From Lachnospiraceae bacterium (GTDB lineage Bacteria > Bacillota > Clostridia > Lachnospirales > Lachnospiraceae), in contig JAILNW010000028.1 of assembly GCA_024691145.1 (NCBI GenBank), positions 1 to 8,126 on the forward strand: DNA of 8,126 bases, written 5' to 3'. Positions 1 through 6,875 of the stretch are shown here, piece by piece (within the stretch, counting starts at the first letter, position 1; every line of letters starts with the position of its first letter). Under the pieces are notes generated by a model. It searched no databases. It was not told the DNA's origin and saw only the letters and a list, made by a program, of their open reading frames with translations. A program made the position numbers and the translations under genes.

Positions 1-140
1 TTCGTAGGCTCAAGAGTTTTGCTACACCACTTCCTCCACCTATATCATTACTGATACCAGCTTGTGGTTCACTACACTTGGCGGTAAATACCCGTGGTTG
101 GACTTTCACCAACTAGACTAGTGCCATGCTTGGCGCACAC
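1..140 (-). mobile_element. Group II intron, 5' end (group IIC-like), truncated by the window edge
   Basis: Read on the minus strand from position 140, the sequence begins GTGTGCGCCAAGCATGGCAC. A block containing TAGTC and a short hairpin GTTGG-TGAAAGT-CCAAC follows at about 111-95. This matches the usual 5' end of bacterial group II introns (GUGYG start, GCAUGG motif, AGUCUA, GUGARAGUCC) and resembles the Oceanobacillus iheyensis IIC intron as I remember it. The element would be a self-splicing ribozyme and retroelement. Only the start of domain I is visible; the rest, including any reverse transcriptase/maturase gene and domains V and VI, would lie left of position 1. It starts five bases past a terminator stem, which is the target preference of group IIC introns. 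The 5' boundary at 140 is inferred from the consensus. Whether the element is complete and active cannot be seen. Confidence 0.82.
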
Positions 141-174
141 ATTAAGAGCCACAGGTTTCATTTTCCTGTGGCTC
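141..174 (-). terminator. Terminator stem of the sugar transporter operon, interrupted by the intron
   Basis: A perfect 10-bp stem (GAGCCACAGG, 174-165, paired with CCTGTGGCTC, 155-146) encloses a 9-base loop, 21 bases after the last permease stop codon. It should end transcription of the binding protein/permease operon. On the minus strand the stem is followed only by TTAAT and then the intron start, so the expected U-run is short. The intron appears to have inserted directly after the stem, leaving the tail of the terminator in the 3' exon outside the window. Confidence 0.8.
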
Positions 175-194
175 CTTCTATAATAATCTTATTA

Positions 195-1055
195 TTAACC
201 TTTAACTGCTCCTGCTACAACACCTTTAATTATATACTTCTGACAAACTATGTAGAATACTATAATAGGTATAATACTTACAGTAAGCATGGCCATCATA
301 TGACCCCATTCTACCGAACCAAATCCACCTTTAAGGTATTGTATGGCAATCGGAATAGTCTTATAATCCTTCTTAAGTACAAGATATGGTAACAGATAAT
401 CATTCCATATCCACATAGCCTGAAGAATAGAAACTGTTATAGCTGTCGGTTTCATAATAGGTAATACAACTCTGAAGAATGTTGCAATTGGACTGCATCC
501 GTCAATCATGGCAGCTTCTTCTATCTCAAGTGGTATAGACTTAACAAAACCAGCAAACATAAATACCGCAAGTCCTGCTCCAAATCCAAGATAAACCAAT
601 ATAATAGATACCGGATTGTTAAGATTTAATTCATCTGCAACCTTAGAAAGAGGATACATTACCATCTGGAATGGTACAATCATTGATATTGCAAACAACA
701 TATATAAAAAGTGTGTAAAGTAATTCTTTACTCTTGAAATATACCATGCTGTCATTGAGCAAAATAAAACAATTGCTGCAACAGATCCGATAGTAATAAT
801 AACTGTATTCAGGAAAGAATGTGCTATATCTATCTTCTCTGCACCTTCTAAATAATTTTGAAATCCTATATATGATTCCTCCGTTGGTAATTTGAAAAAG
901 TGTTCCTTGTCATTAATATACACTTTTGATTTAAAGGAGTTTACAACAACAAGCACAATTGGTATTACATAAATTACTGATATTAAAGTCATAAGTATTC
1001 CTAAAAATACGTTAAGACTTGATATCTTATCTCCTACTCTTTGTTTCTTAGCCAT
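195..1055 (-). CDS. Carbohydrate ABC transporter permease, MalG type (CUT1)
   Basis: This 286-residue inner-membrane subunit should pair with the upstream permease to form the channel of a CUT1 sugar importer. About six hydrophobic segments are visible, near residues 16-38, 81-105, 113-135, 149-170, 203-224 and 255-272. The EAA motif that docks the ATPase is at 180-199 (EAAMIDG followed by LP), and the C-terminus IIKGVVAGAVKG is typical of MalG-like permeases. Length is normal. The ATG overlaps the stop codon of the preceding permease gene by one base (TAATG). A strong GGAGG site at 1070-1066 lies inside the upstream gene, so the two are translationally coupled. No ATPase gene follows before the terminator. 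The substrate cannot be read from the sequence. Confidence 0.95.
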   Translation of the reverse strand: MAKKQRVGDKISSLNVFLGILMTLISVIYVIPIVLVVVNSFKSKVYINDKEHFFKLPTEESYIGFQNYLEGAEKIDIAHSFLNTVIITIGSVAAIVLFCSMTAWYISRVKNYFTHFLYMLFAISMIVPFQMVMYPLSKVADELNLNNPVSIILVYLGFGAGLAVFMFAGFVKSIPLEIEEAAMIDGCSPIATFFRVVLPIMKPTAITVSILQAMWIWNDYLLPYLVLKKDYKTIPIAIQYLKGGFGSVEWGHMMAMLTVSIIPIIVFYIVCQKYIIKGVVAGAVKG

Positions 1056-1900
1056 TACTGCTGTACCTCCTTTCTTCTAGTGAAAGAAAGCTGAATTAAT
1101 GCTACAATTGCAACCATAATTGTAAATACAACTGCTTTAGCCTGTCCAACACCAGATTGACCTACTCTTCCATAAAATGTATTAAATATATTAAGTGCCA
1201 GCATCTCACTCTTAGTTGATGGATCACCATTAGTCAAAGTTAAGTTCTGATCAAATAATTTAAATGAATTTGTTAAAGTTAAAAATACACAAATTGTAAT
1301 TGATGGCATAAGCATAGGTATAGTAACCTTAAACAATGTCTGAATCTTACTGGCACCATCTATCTTTGCTGCTTCAATAAGATCTGGCGGAACATTCTGA
1401 ATACCTGCAATATATATAATCATAAGGTATCCAATCTGCTGCCATGCAATGGCAATAACAAGTGCCCAGAAACCATATTTTGCTGAAAATGTCATAGTAG
1501 ATTCAAGTGTTATTGTAAGTATTGTATCAATAAGTTTTTTCAAGATGTAACCAGCAACAACACCACCTATTACGTTAGGCATGAAAAATACAGTTCTAAA
1601 AAAGTTAGTTCCAAAAAAACCTCTCGTAAGTGCTTTGGCAACAGCAAATGCCACTATGTTAAGTGAAATTACACTTACAATAGTAAACATTACAGTGAAC
1701 AAAATGGCATGTATAAATCTCTCGTCGCCAAATATTCTTTTATAATTCTCTAATCCTATATACTCTGCATTATCAAGTGTAGTAAACTTACAAAAAGAAA
1801 GATATATACCCAATATAAATGGTATGATAAATCCTAATACAAATGCAAGTATTGTTGGTAATGCAAATACAGGAAAATATTTTTTAATCGCTTTTTCCAT
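1055..1900 (-). CDS. Carbohydrate ABC transporter permease, MalF type (CUT1)
   Basis: This 281-residue integral membrane protein is the first permease of the importer. Hydrophobic segments lie near residues 11-33, 66-90, 103-121, 143-167, 196-212 and 255-273. The EAA loop is at 176-198 (EAAKIDG, then IPML), which would contact the cytoplasmic ATPase. It is short, like UgpA/MsmF-type permeases, and lacks the extra N-terminal segments and large periplasmic loop of enterobacterial MalF. The start is supported by GGAGGG at 1916-1911, ten bases before the ATG. It follows the binding-protein gene by 109 bases that hold a hairpin, and its stop overlaps the start of the next permease. Substrate is not determinable; an oligosaccharide or sugar-phosphate ester is typical of the family. 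Confidence 0.95.
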   Translation of the reverse strand: MEKAIKKYFPVFALPTILAFVLGFIIPFILGIYLSFCKFTTLDNAEYIGLENYKRIFGDERFIHAILFTVMFTIVSVISLNIVAFAVAKALTRGFFGTNFFRTVFFMPNVIGGVVAGYILKKLIDTILTITLESTMTFSAKYGFWALVIAIAWQQIGYLMIIYIAGIQNVPPDLIEAAKIDGASKIQTLFKVTIPMLMPSITICVFLTLTNSFKLFDQNLTLTNGDPSTKSEMLALNIFNTFYGRVGQSGVGQAKAVVFTIMVAIVALIQLSFTRRKEVQQ

Positions 1901-1949
1901 TTACCAGTATCCCTCCATAAACTTTATATACTCAATTCCTTCAATACCC

Positions 1950-1982
1950 AAAACAAGGGAATGGGCTTTGCCCATCCCCTTG
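1950..1982 (-). terminator. Intercistronic hairpin with TTTT tail (attenuator) between binding protein and permeases
   Basis: On the minus strand a 13-bp stem with one G-U wobble (CAAGGGGATGGGC with GCCCATTCCCTTG) closes on an AAA loop and is followed by TTTT. It lies 27 bases after the binding-protein stop and about 50 bases before the permease start. Such hairpins commonly act as partial terminators or as 3' mRNA stabilisers, so that binding protein is made in excess of the permeases. The short U-run fits partial rather than full termination. No separate promoter for the permeases is obvious in the gap. Confidence 0.8.
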
Positions 1983-2009
1983 GGATTATTTTTAAATAAT
2001 TATTATAAA

Positions 2010-3362
2010 TTACTGTAAAGCCTTAGTAGCTTCAACTTCTGTAGCCCATCCATCAACGAATGCCTTCTTAACTGCATCCCATTCGCCAGTTCCCTGAGCA
2101 TATTCAGTAAGAGCAGCACCAACGCCGTCCTTCCACTCCTCAGAAGGAATAGCTGGGAAGTTCCAAGATACAGAAGTCTTTCCATCAGCAATATACTTAT
2201 CAGCTATCTGAATTAAAGGATTGTCAGACTGCTTAGCTGACTTAAATGGGCAAACAAATCCCATATCAACAGCAAGTGCAGTTGTTCCTGTCTCAGAAGT
2301 TACAAGCCACTTCATGAAATCTAATGTAGCCTTAATGTCAGCCTCTGAAGCATTAGCATTAACACACATATAGTTTTCTGAACCTGTACAAAGTCCCTGC
2401 TTGTCTTCTCCGTCAGCACCGATATAGATTGGTAACATACCTAACTGATCGCCAGTCATACCAGCTTTTGAAAGGTCGCCCCAAGCCCAAGTACCATTCT
2501 GATAGAATACAGCTTTTCCAAGTGCGAACTCAGAAGTAGCTTCATCACCAGTCTTAGAGCTTAATAACTTAGAATCAACAGTAGCATCTGTTATATAAAG
2601 ATCCCAGATCTTCTTGTAGTTATCGATAAAGCTTCCTTTAATCTTCTCAGGCTGTCCTTTATACTTTTCTGCCTGGAATTCATAATATAATGGTAAGTTT
2701 GCAAGGTGAGTCTTGAATCTCCAGTCAGATGATGAATCCATACCAGCTGAAGTAAATGCACCCTCAACACCAAGATCAGCTTTATTCTCCTGGATGCTGT
2801 CAGCAACCTTCTTTAACATATCAAATCCATTGATTTCTTCTACAGACTTGCATGCTGCATAGTCTTTTGTAAAATAAGTATCAAGAATAGTCTTGTTGTA
2901 AATAATTCCATATGTCTCAACACAATATGCAATACCTAATACTTCTCCGTTGTCTCCCTTTAATGCAAAATCATCAGAAGTAAGTTCTCCATAGAAATCA
3001 CTGTCAGCCATATTATAGCAGTAATCTTTCCAAGTAGCAAGACCAACTGGTCCATTAATCTGGAATAATGTTGGAGCATCTTTCTTGTCCATACCAGCTC
3101 TTAATGTCTCTTCATAAGTTCCTGATGCTGCTGTTTCAACCTTAACGTCAACACCAGTTTCCTTAGTATAAGCCTTTGCCAATTTCTGCCAAGCCTTTTC
3201 AGCCTCTGGCTTAAAGTTCAAGAAGTAAACCTTTCCGTCTGATCCTGACTTTGATCCTGAACCAGATCCGCTGCCACTTCCTGAGTCGCTCTTCTTACCA
3301 CAGCCAGCAAGGCATCCAACAGTCATTGCTGCAACTAATGCTAATGATAAAATTTTCTTCAT
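2010..3362 (-). CDS. Extracellular sugar-binding lipoprotein of an ABC importer (CUT1 family 1 type)
   Basis: This 450-residue protein should capture a carbohydrate outside the membrane and deliver it to the two permeases encoded downstream. It has a lipoprotein signal: Lys2-Lys3, a hydrophobic stretch at 4-19 and lipobox LAGC with the lipidated Cys21. A Ser/Gly-repeat linker at about 26-41 tethers the folded domain to the membrane. The mature part resembles UgpB/MsmE/MalE-type binding proteins: VYFLNFKPE near 45-53, the ETGVDVKVETA segment near 68-78 and a FYQNGTWAWGD ligand-cleft type segment. Length is normal. The start is supported by GAGG at 3373-3370, seven bases before the ATG. The gene has its own likely promoter upstream and a hairpin downstream. 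Ligand specificity cannot be assigned, and no glycoside hydrolase or LacI-type regulator in the window hints at it. Confidence 0.95.
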   Translation of the reverse strand: MKKILSLALVAAMTVGCLAGCGKKSDSGSGSGSGSGSKSGSDGKVYFLNFKPEAEKAWQKLAKAYTKETGVDVKVETAASGTYEETLRAGMDKKDAPTLFQINGPVGLATWKDYCYNMADSDFYGELTSDDFALKGDNGEVLGIAYCVETYGIIYNKTILDTYFTKDYAACKSVEEINGFDMLKKVADSIQENKADLGVEGAFTSAGMDSSSDWRFKTHLANLPLYYEFQAEKYKGQPEKIKGSFIDNYKKIWDLYITDATVDSKLLSSKTGDEATSEFALGKAVFYQNGTWAWGDLSKAGMTGDQLGMLPIYIGADGEDKQGLCTGSENYMCVNANASEADIKATLDFMKWLVTSETGTTALAVDMGFVCPFKSAKQSDNPLIQIADKYIADGKTSVSWNFPAIPSEEWKDGVGAALTEYAQGTGEWDAVKKAFVDGWATEVEATKALQ

Positions 3363-3426
3363 ACTGTTTCCTCTTTTCTTTCTAAAAAATTATAACACAA
3401 CATAGTTTCAACTGTATTACTATTAT

Positions 3427-3455
3427 ATCTTACCACAAATGGATAATTTTTACAA
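3427..3455 (-). promoter_or_regulatory. Likely promoter of the sugar transporter operon
   Basis: On the minus strand a -35-like TTGTAA (3455-3450) is followed, with 17-base spacing, by an extended -10 TGG-TAAGAT (3435-3427). Transcription would start near 3420, giving a leader of roughly 58 bases. A direct repeat TTGTAAA (3468-3462 and 3455-3449, 13 bases apart) overlaps the -35 and could be an operator, though AT-rich sequence yields such repeats by chance. A TATAAT at 3427-3422 is a competing -10, but no good -35 stands at the right distance. The full gap 3363-3515 shows no convincing terminator for the upstream GGDEF gene and no cre-like catabolite operator that I can recognise. Confidence 0.45.
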
Positions 3456-3515
3456 TATATATTTACAAAATGTTCCTACGAAAAGTTTTGAAAACAGTAA
3501 CTTAAATTTTCCGTT

Positions 3516-6500
3516 TTATGCGAACTCAAATCCGCCTTTATGGTGATCCTTTATGCTATACAAAGCCTGATCCGCCCTTCTTAATGCCTCAGATATGCCA
3601 CTATAGGAATAATCTCTAAAATCTGCTATTCCTATGGAACAATCAATTGCTTTATTATCAGGTATTTTCTGGCTGCCTGTATAATATTTATTAAGAATAT
3701 CAGTAACTGCATCAGAAACATCGGCTTTAATCATGTCTATAAGATGAATAAGTTCCTCCACATTTATATTATGAAGAATGGCAACAAACTCATCTCCACC
3801 ATATCTTACACTATAACCATATCTTTTAATTCTTTCTTTTATTACTCTGGAAAAATAAATTAAAACCTTATCGCCTATTGCATGTCCATACAGGTCATTA
3901 TATGTTTTAAAATCATCAAGATCCATGTACATAACATAATTATCACAGTTTTTAACATCAAGCTTATACTTATCAATACAATAATTAAGTCCCTGTCTGT
4001 TATAAAGTCCTGTAAGTGGATCTCTGTATGACATATCTTTAAGCTTAAGATTCATCTTTTCTATTTCATTTGCCCTCTCATACTTCTGACATGCAAGTAT
4101 AAGCTGTTCAAATGCTGTCTTTATCATAGTCAGATTGTCCTGGCTCATAAGACTCTTATTAGCGGTAAAGTTTCTGTGAATTTCCACATAAGTTAAAAAT
4201 ATATTGTTTATACGCATATTATCAACAAGGGGCACACCTATAAGGGTTGCTATATTATTTACCCCGAATATATCAACAACTTCTGTATAATCAACAAAAT
4301 TTTTGTCTATTCTGTTAACTAAAAAATTGTTTGGGTTTTTTTCAAAATATCCAGCAATCTTATTAATAACTTCATCCGTATACTGATACTTTTTATCACA
4401 ATATCTTGCTTTATACTTTCCAGCCTCATATTTTATATAAATGCCACCATCAAGGTTAAATGTATTAATAATGGAAACCATAGCATTGGTAATAAGCTTA
4501 TTTTCATCATTTCTGTTATTCTTAAGTGTCTCCTGCCATTTCGAAAGAATACTGATATCCTTTTCCCTTCCAAGAAGTCTCATATAATTTCCTTCACTTC
4601 TTGCAAGTTTCTTAATTCTCTCATAATCCTCAATAGTAAAGCATGAAATGGTACTGTTTTGAACCTTTCTGTTACCCTCAAGATGAGATATTAAAAGTCT
4701 TGCCTTGCTGCTGTATCCATTTTCCATAGAATACTGTATTGCTTTTTCTAATTCCTCTCTGGCCTTTTCTTCATCTTTAAGTATTCTGTATGTATTTGCC
4801 ATGGCTATCGACAAATATGAATAAGTTATAAAGCGGTTTCCTTTGTAATTATTCTGCATTTTTGATGCCAGTTTTAAATATTCTATAGCAACATAAGGAT
4901 CATTCTCGCTTTCAACAATTCCCTTTAACATATAATAAAAACAAAGGTCTTCATACCAGTTAGTATAATCAGGTTTCTCAGCATTAAGTATATGACTCAT
5001 AACAAGCTCCATCTTTCTAAGGTAACTTATGCTTTTATATGGTTCACCTGTATAATAACAGCTAAGTCCTGCTATACCATAAAGTTTAGAAGCGTTACAC
5101 ATCTGAACGCTCTGAAGTCCTATTCTGTCCAATATGTAAATTGCTGTTTCAACGCAGTAATAAGCATTATAAAAATCTCCTGCCATAAAACAGTTAGTAG
5201 CTGCATTATACATTGTCTCTGCAATATTATACATATTCTTCAATTTAAAATGTATATCAAGTGCCTGTTTAAAATACTGGTCAGCATGATTATATTTTTC
5301 TGTTATAATGCAGTTGAATCCCATACCATTATAAGTATGTGCTTCCCTCTCCTTACGTCGTTCAAGTTTTACTATCTCTAACCTTTTTTCATAAAATTTG
5401 TTTGAAATATCATGATATCCGGCACCTGAATAAAGAAGGATATTTTTCATATAAGCACTTCTCAAGAATGCTGTATTGTTCAGTTTTCTTCCTATCTCAA
5501 TACCTTTATCAAAATATGTAAGTTCCTTTATTCTGCCCTTGGCATAATTTTCAACAAATTCTGCAGTATTTTCATATGAATAAACATAAATATACGCAAG
5601 AGCATTCTCATATCCGTATTTTTTTAGTTTCTCAACAAAATCTTCACTTATATTTAATAGCGAAAAATCAACTAAAAACATCTGTGACCAGTTATAATTA
5701 ACCGTTATGCAACGTAAGTATTCTGCTTTAAATAAAAGATATTCATCATTTAACTTCTTAGCTATGGACAGGCAAATCTCATAACTTGCAAGTGCCATAT
5801 TTTTCTGAAGCAAGGATATCTGCGCCAGTCCATGTATGTAATTAAACCAGAATTTATTTTTCAAATCCATGCCATCATTATATATATAGTTACCTGCAAG
5901 TAAAATTGCAGTGTTACTATCGTCATTTGAAATGGATATAAGTGCATAAAGCCTGTAAATCTGATAAATATCCTCTGCATCTATCTGTATCTTGTCTCTG
6001 TCAATGCTCTGATTTATAATCTCAAGATATGATATTGCCTGTTTTGTTGCATGCAGCAAATACATATTATTAAGTTTTCTTATATATTCTGATATATCCT
6101 GCTTGTCTGGTGTAAATCTTATCTGCTTTTCATCAATTTTCTCTTTAGATACTATGTCCCAGTCAAAAAAGTAATTATTAAGTTCAACCATGCCTAAGAA
6201 TTTCTTAAAGATATATGTTAAACTGCTATGTATCGGAAATGATTCATTAAATGTCATAAATAAACCATAATTACAATTATTATTGTCCTGTAAGAATTCA
6301 TAAAGCCATTCCATGGATGAATAGTTTGCAAGATGAATTCTGCTAAGTACCATAAATATCTTCATCTTGCTCATTATATAATTAAAAATATTTCTTAAGG
6401 AATCATAAAACTGAAGTCGTTCTTCCAGTATCTCTGAGATTATAATCTCATCCTGTCTTATGCAACGACCTGTTTCAATAAATGAAATAATAGAGTCTTC

Positions 6501-6800
6501 AAGAAGCGGATAAACATTACACTCGTCAATAAATTCCTTTACTGACATGTAACTGCTAAATTCCTCTTCATATATTTCCCTGATCCATTCAAGAAAAGGC
6601 TCATAAGCCTCCTGCATTGAATCTGATTCATATTCATGAAATAGAATTCTGATACCACAGTCTTCTAATATACCTACAATCTCATATTTTGTTAAAAACA
6701 ATGAGTTGTAATGTCTTATAAACATAATATTATTGCTTTTAGTTCCTATATTGTTAACTACCGATTGTACAAGTTTTTTTAAATAAATCTTATCAGCCAT
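3516..6800 (-). CDS. Diguanylate cyclase with degenerate STAND-like, TPR and GAF-like sensory regions
   Basis: The protein, about 1,094 residues, should make cyclic di-GMP from two GTP under control of a large sensory part. Positions count from the ATG at 6800. Residues 1-240 resemble the ATPase region of MalT/SARP-like STAND proteins, but the P-loop position reads NSLFLTKY (32-39) and the Walker B position reads MVLSRIHLA (150-158), so ATP hydrolysis is unlikely. About 240-730 is helical with TPR-like repeats, clearest at about 487-520. About 762-908 looks like a GAF fold, followed by a short coiled linker. The GGDEF domain starts at DPLTGLYNR (927), contains MDLDDFKTYNDLYGH and keeps GGDEF intact at 1001-1005. 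The RxxD inhibitory site is absent (KRYG). No membrane segment is seen, so it should be cytosolic. The longer form from a GTG at 6836 adds 12 residues but starts inside a hairpin without a good ribosome binding site. The sensory ligand is unknown. Confidence 0.88.
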   Translation of the reverse strand: MADKIYLKKLVQSVVNNIGTKSNNIMFIRHYNSLFLTKYEIVGILEDCGIRILFHEYESDSMQEAYEPFLEWIREIYEEEFSSYMSVKEFIDECNVYPLLEDSIISFIETGRCIRQDEIIISEILEERLQFYDSLRNIFNYIMSKMKIFMVLSRIHLANYSSMEWLYEFLQDNNNCNYGLFMTFNESFPIHSSLTYIFKKFLGMVELNNYFFDWDIVSKEKIDEKQIRFTPDKQDISEYIRKLNNMYLLHATKQAISYLEIINQSIDRDKIQIDAEDIYQIYRLYALISISNDDSNTAILLAGNYIYNDGMDLKNKFWFNYIHGLAQISLLQKNMALASYEICLSIAKKLNDEYLLFKAEYLRCITVNYNWSQMFLVDFSLLNISEDFVEKLKKYGYENALAYIYVYSYENTAEFVENYAKGRIKELTYFDKGIEIGRKLNNTAFLRSAYMKNILLYSGAGYHDISNKFYEKRLEIVKLERRKEREAHTYNGMGFNCIITEKYNHADQYFKQALDIHFKLKNMYNIAETMYNAATNCFMAGDFYNAYYCVETAIYILDRIGLQSVQMCNASKLYGIAGLSCYYTGEPYKSISYLRKMELVMSHILNAEKPDYTNWYEDLCFYYMLKGIVESENDPYVAIEYLKLASKMQNNYKGNRFITYSYLSIAMANTYRILKDEEKAREELEKAIQYSMENGYSSKARLLISHLEGNRKVQNSTISCFTIEDYERIKKLARSEGNYMRLLGREKDISILSKWQETLKNNRNDENKLITNAMVSIINTFNLDGGIYIKYEAGKYKARYCDKKYQYTDEVINKIAGYFEKNPNNFLVNRIDKNFVDYTEVVDIFGVNNIATLIGVPLVDNMRINNIFLTYVEIHRNFTANKSLMSQDNLTMIKTAFEQLILACQKYERANEIEKMNLKLKDMSYRDPLTGLYNRQGLNYCIDKYKLDVKNCDNYVMYMDLDDFKTYNDLYGHAIGDKVLIYFSRVIKERIKRYGYSVRYGGDEFVAILHNINVEELIHLIDMIKADVSDAVTDILNKYYTGSQKIPDNKAIDCSIGIADFRDYSYSGISEALRRADQALYSIKDHHKGGFEFA

Positions 6801-6807
6801 AACAAAT

Positions 6808-6812
6808 ACCTC
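6808..6812 (-). promoter_or_regulatory. Ribosome binding site that favours the ATG start of the GGDEF gene
   Basis: GAGGT on the minus strand stands seven bases before the ATG at 6800-6798, an ideal distance. The in-frame GTG at 6836-6834 has only pyrimidine-rich AACCTCC-type sequence upstream and lies within the downstream arm of a hairpin. The ATG is therefore the better start, removing the first 12 residues of the longest reading frame. Confidence 0.7.
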
Positions 6813-6831
6813 GCTATTTAGCAAATTTGAG

Positions 6832-6861
6832 TTCACCCGGAGGTTTTAGCCTTCGGGTGAA
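6832..6861 (-). terminator. Hairpin after the exported foldase gene, possible weak terminator
   Basis: A stem of 8 GC-rich pairs (TTCACCCG with CGGGTGAA) extends by four more including one G-U pair, around a 6-base loop. It lies 14 bases after the stop of the foldase gene. On the minus strand the stem is followed by CTCAAATTTG rather than a U-run, so termination may be incomplete and the GGDEF gene could be partly read from the foldase promoter. No separate promoter for the GGDEF gene is evident between 6801 and 6875. Confidence 0.6.
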
Positions 6862-6875
6862 TCATATAATTATTA

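Noticed and set aside
3..110. Plus-strand open frame at the left edge (ends at a TAG near 108-119) that looks protein-like
   Set aside because: It is the antisense of conserved group II intron domain I RNA. Spurious proteins are often annotated from such conserved RNA.
126..392. Plus-strand open frame of 88 codons
   Set aside because: It runs from the intron 5' end through the terminator into the antisense of the MalG-type permease, has no ribosome binding site, and its composition is that of an antisense shadow.
2003..2806. Short minus-strand frames overlapping the binding-protein gene
   Set aside because: They are alternative frames of a clearly coding lipoprotein gene and show no domain or start signal.
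3481..3515. Possible terminator for the GGDEF gene (GTTTTGAAAAC palindrome and AT-rich arms)
   Set aside because: The pairing is short, AT-only and imperfect, with no clear U-run, so I could not support a terminator.
4992..5521. Plus-strand open frames inside the GGDEF gene
   Set aside because: They are antisense to the TPR-coding region, Cys/Phe/Ile-rich, and lack ribosome binding sites.
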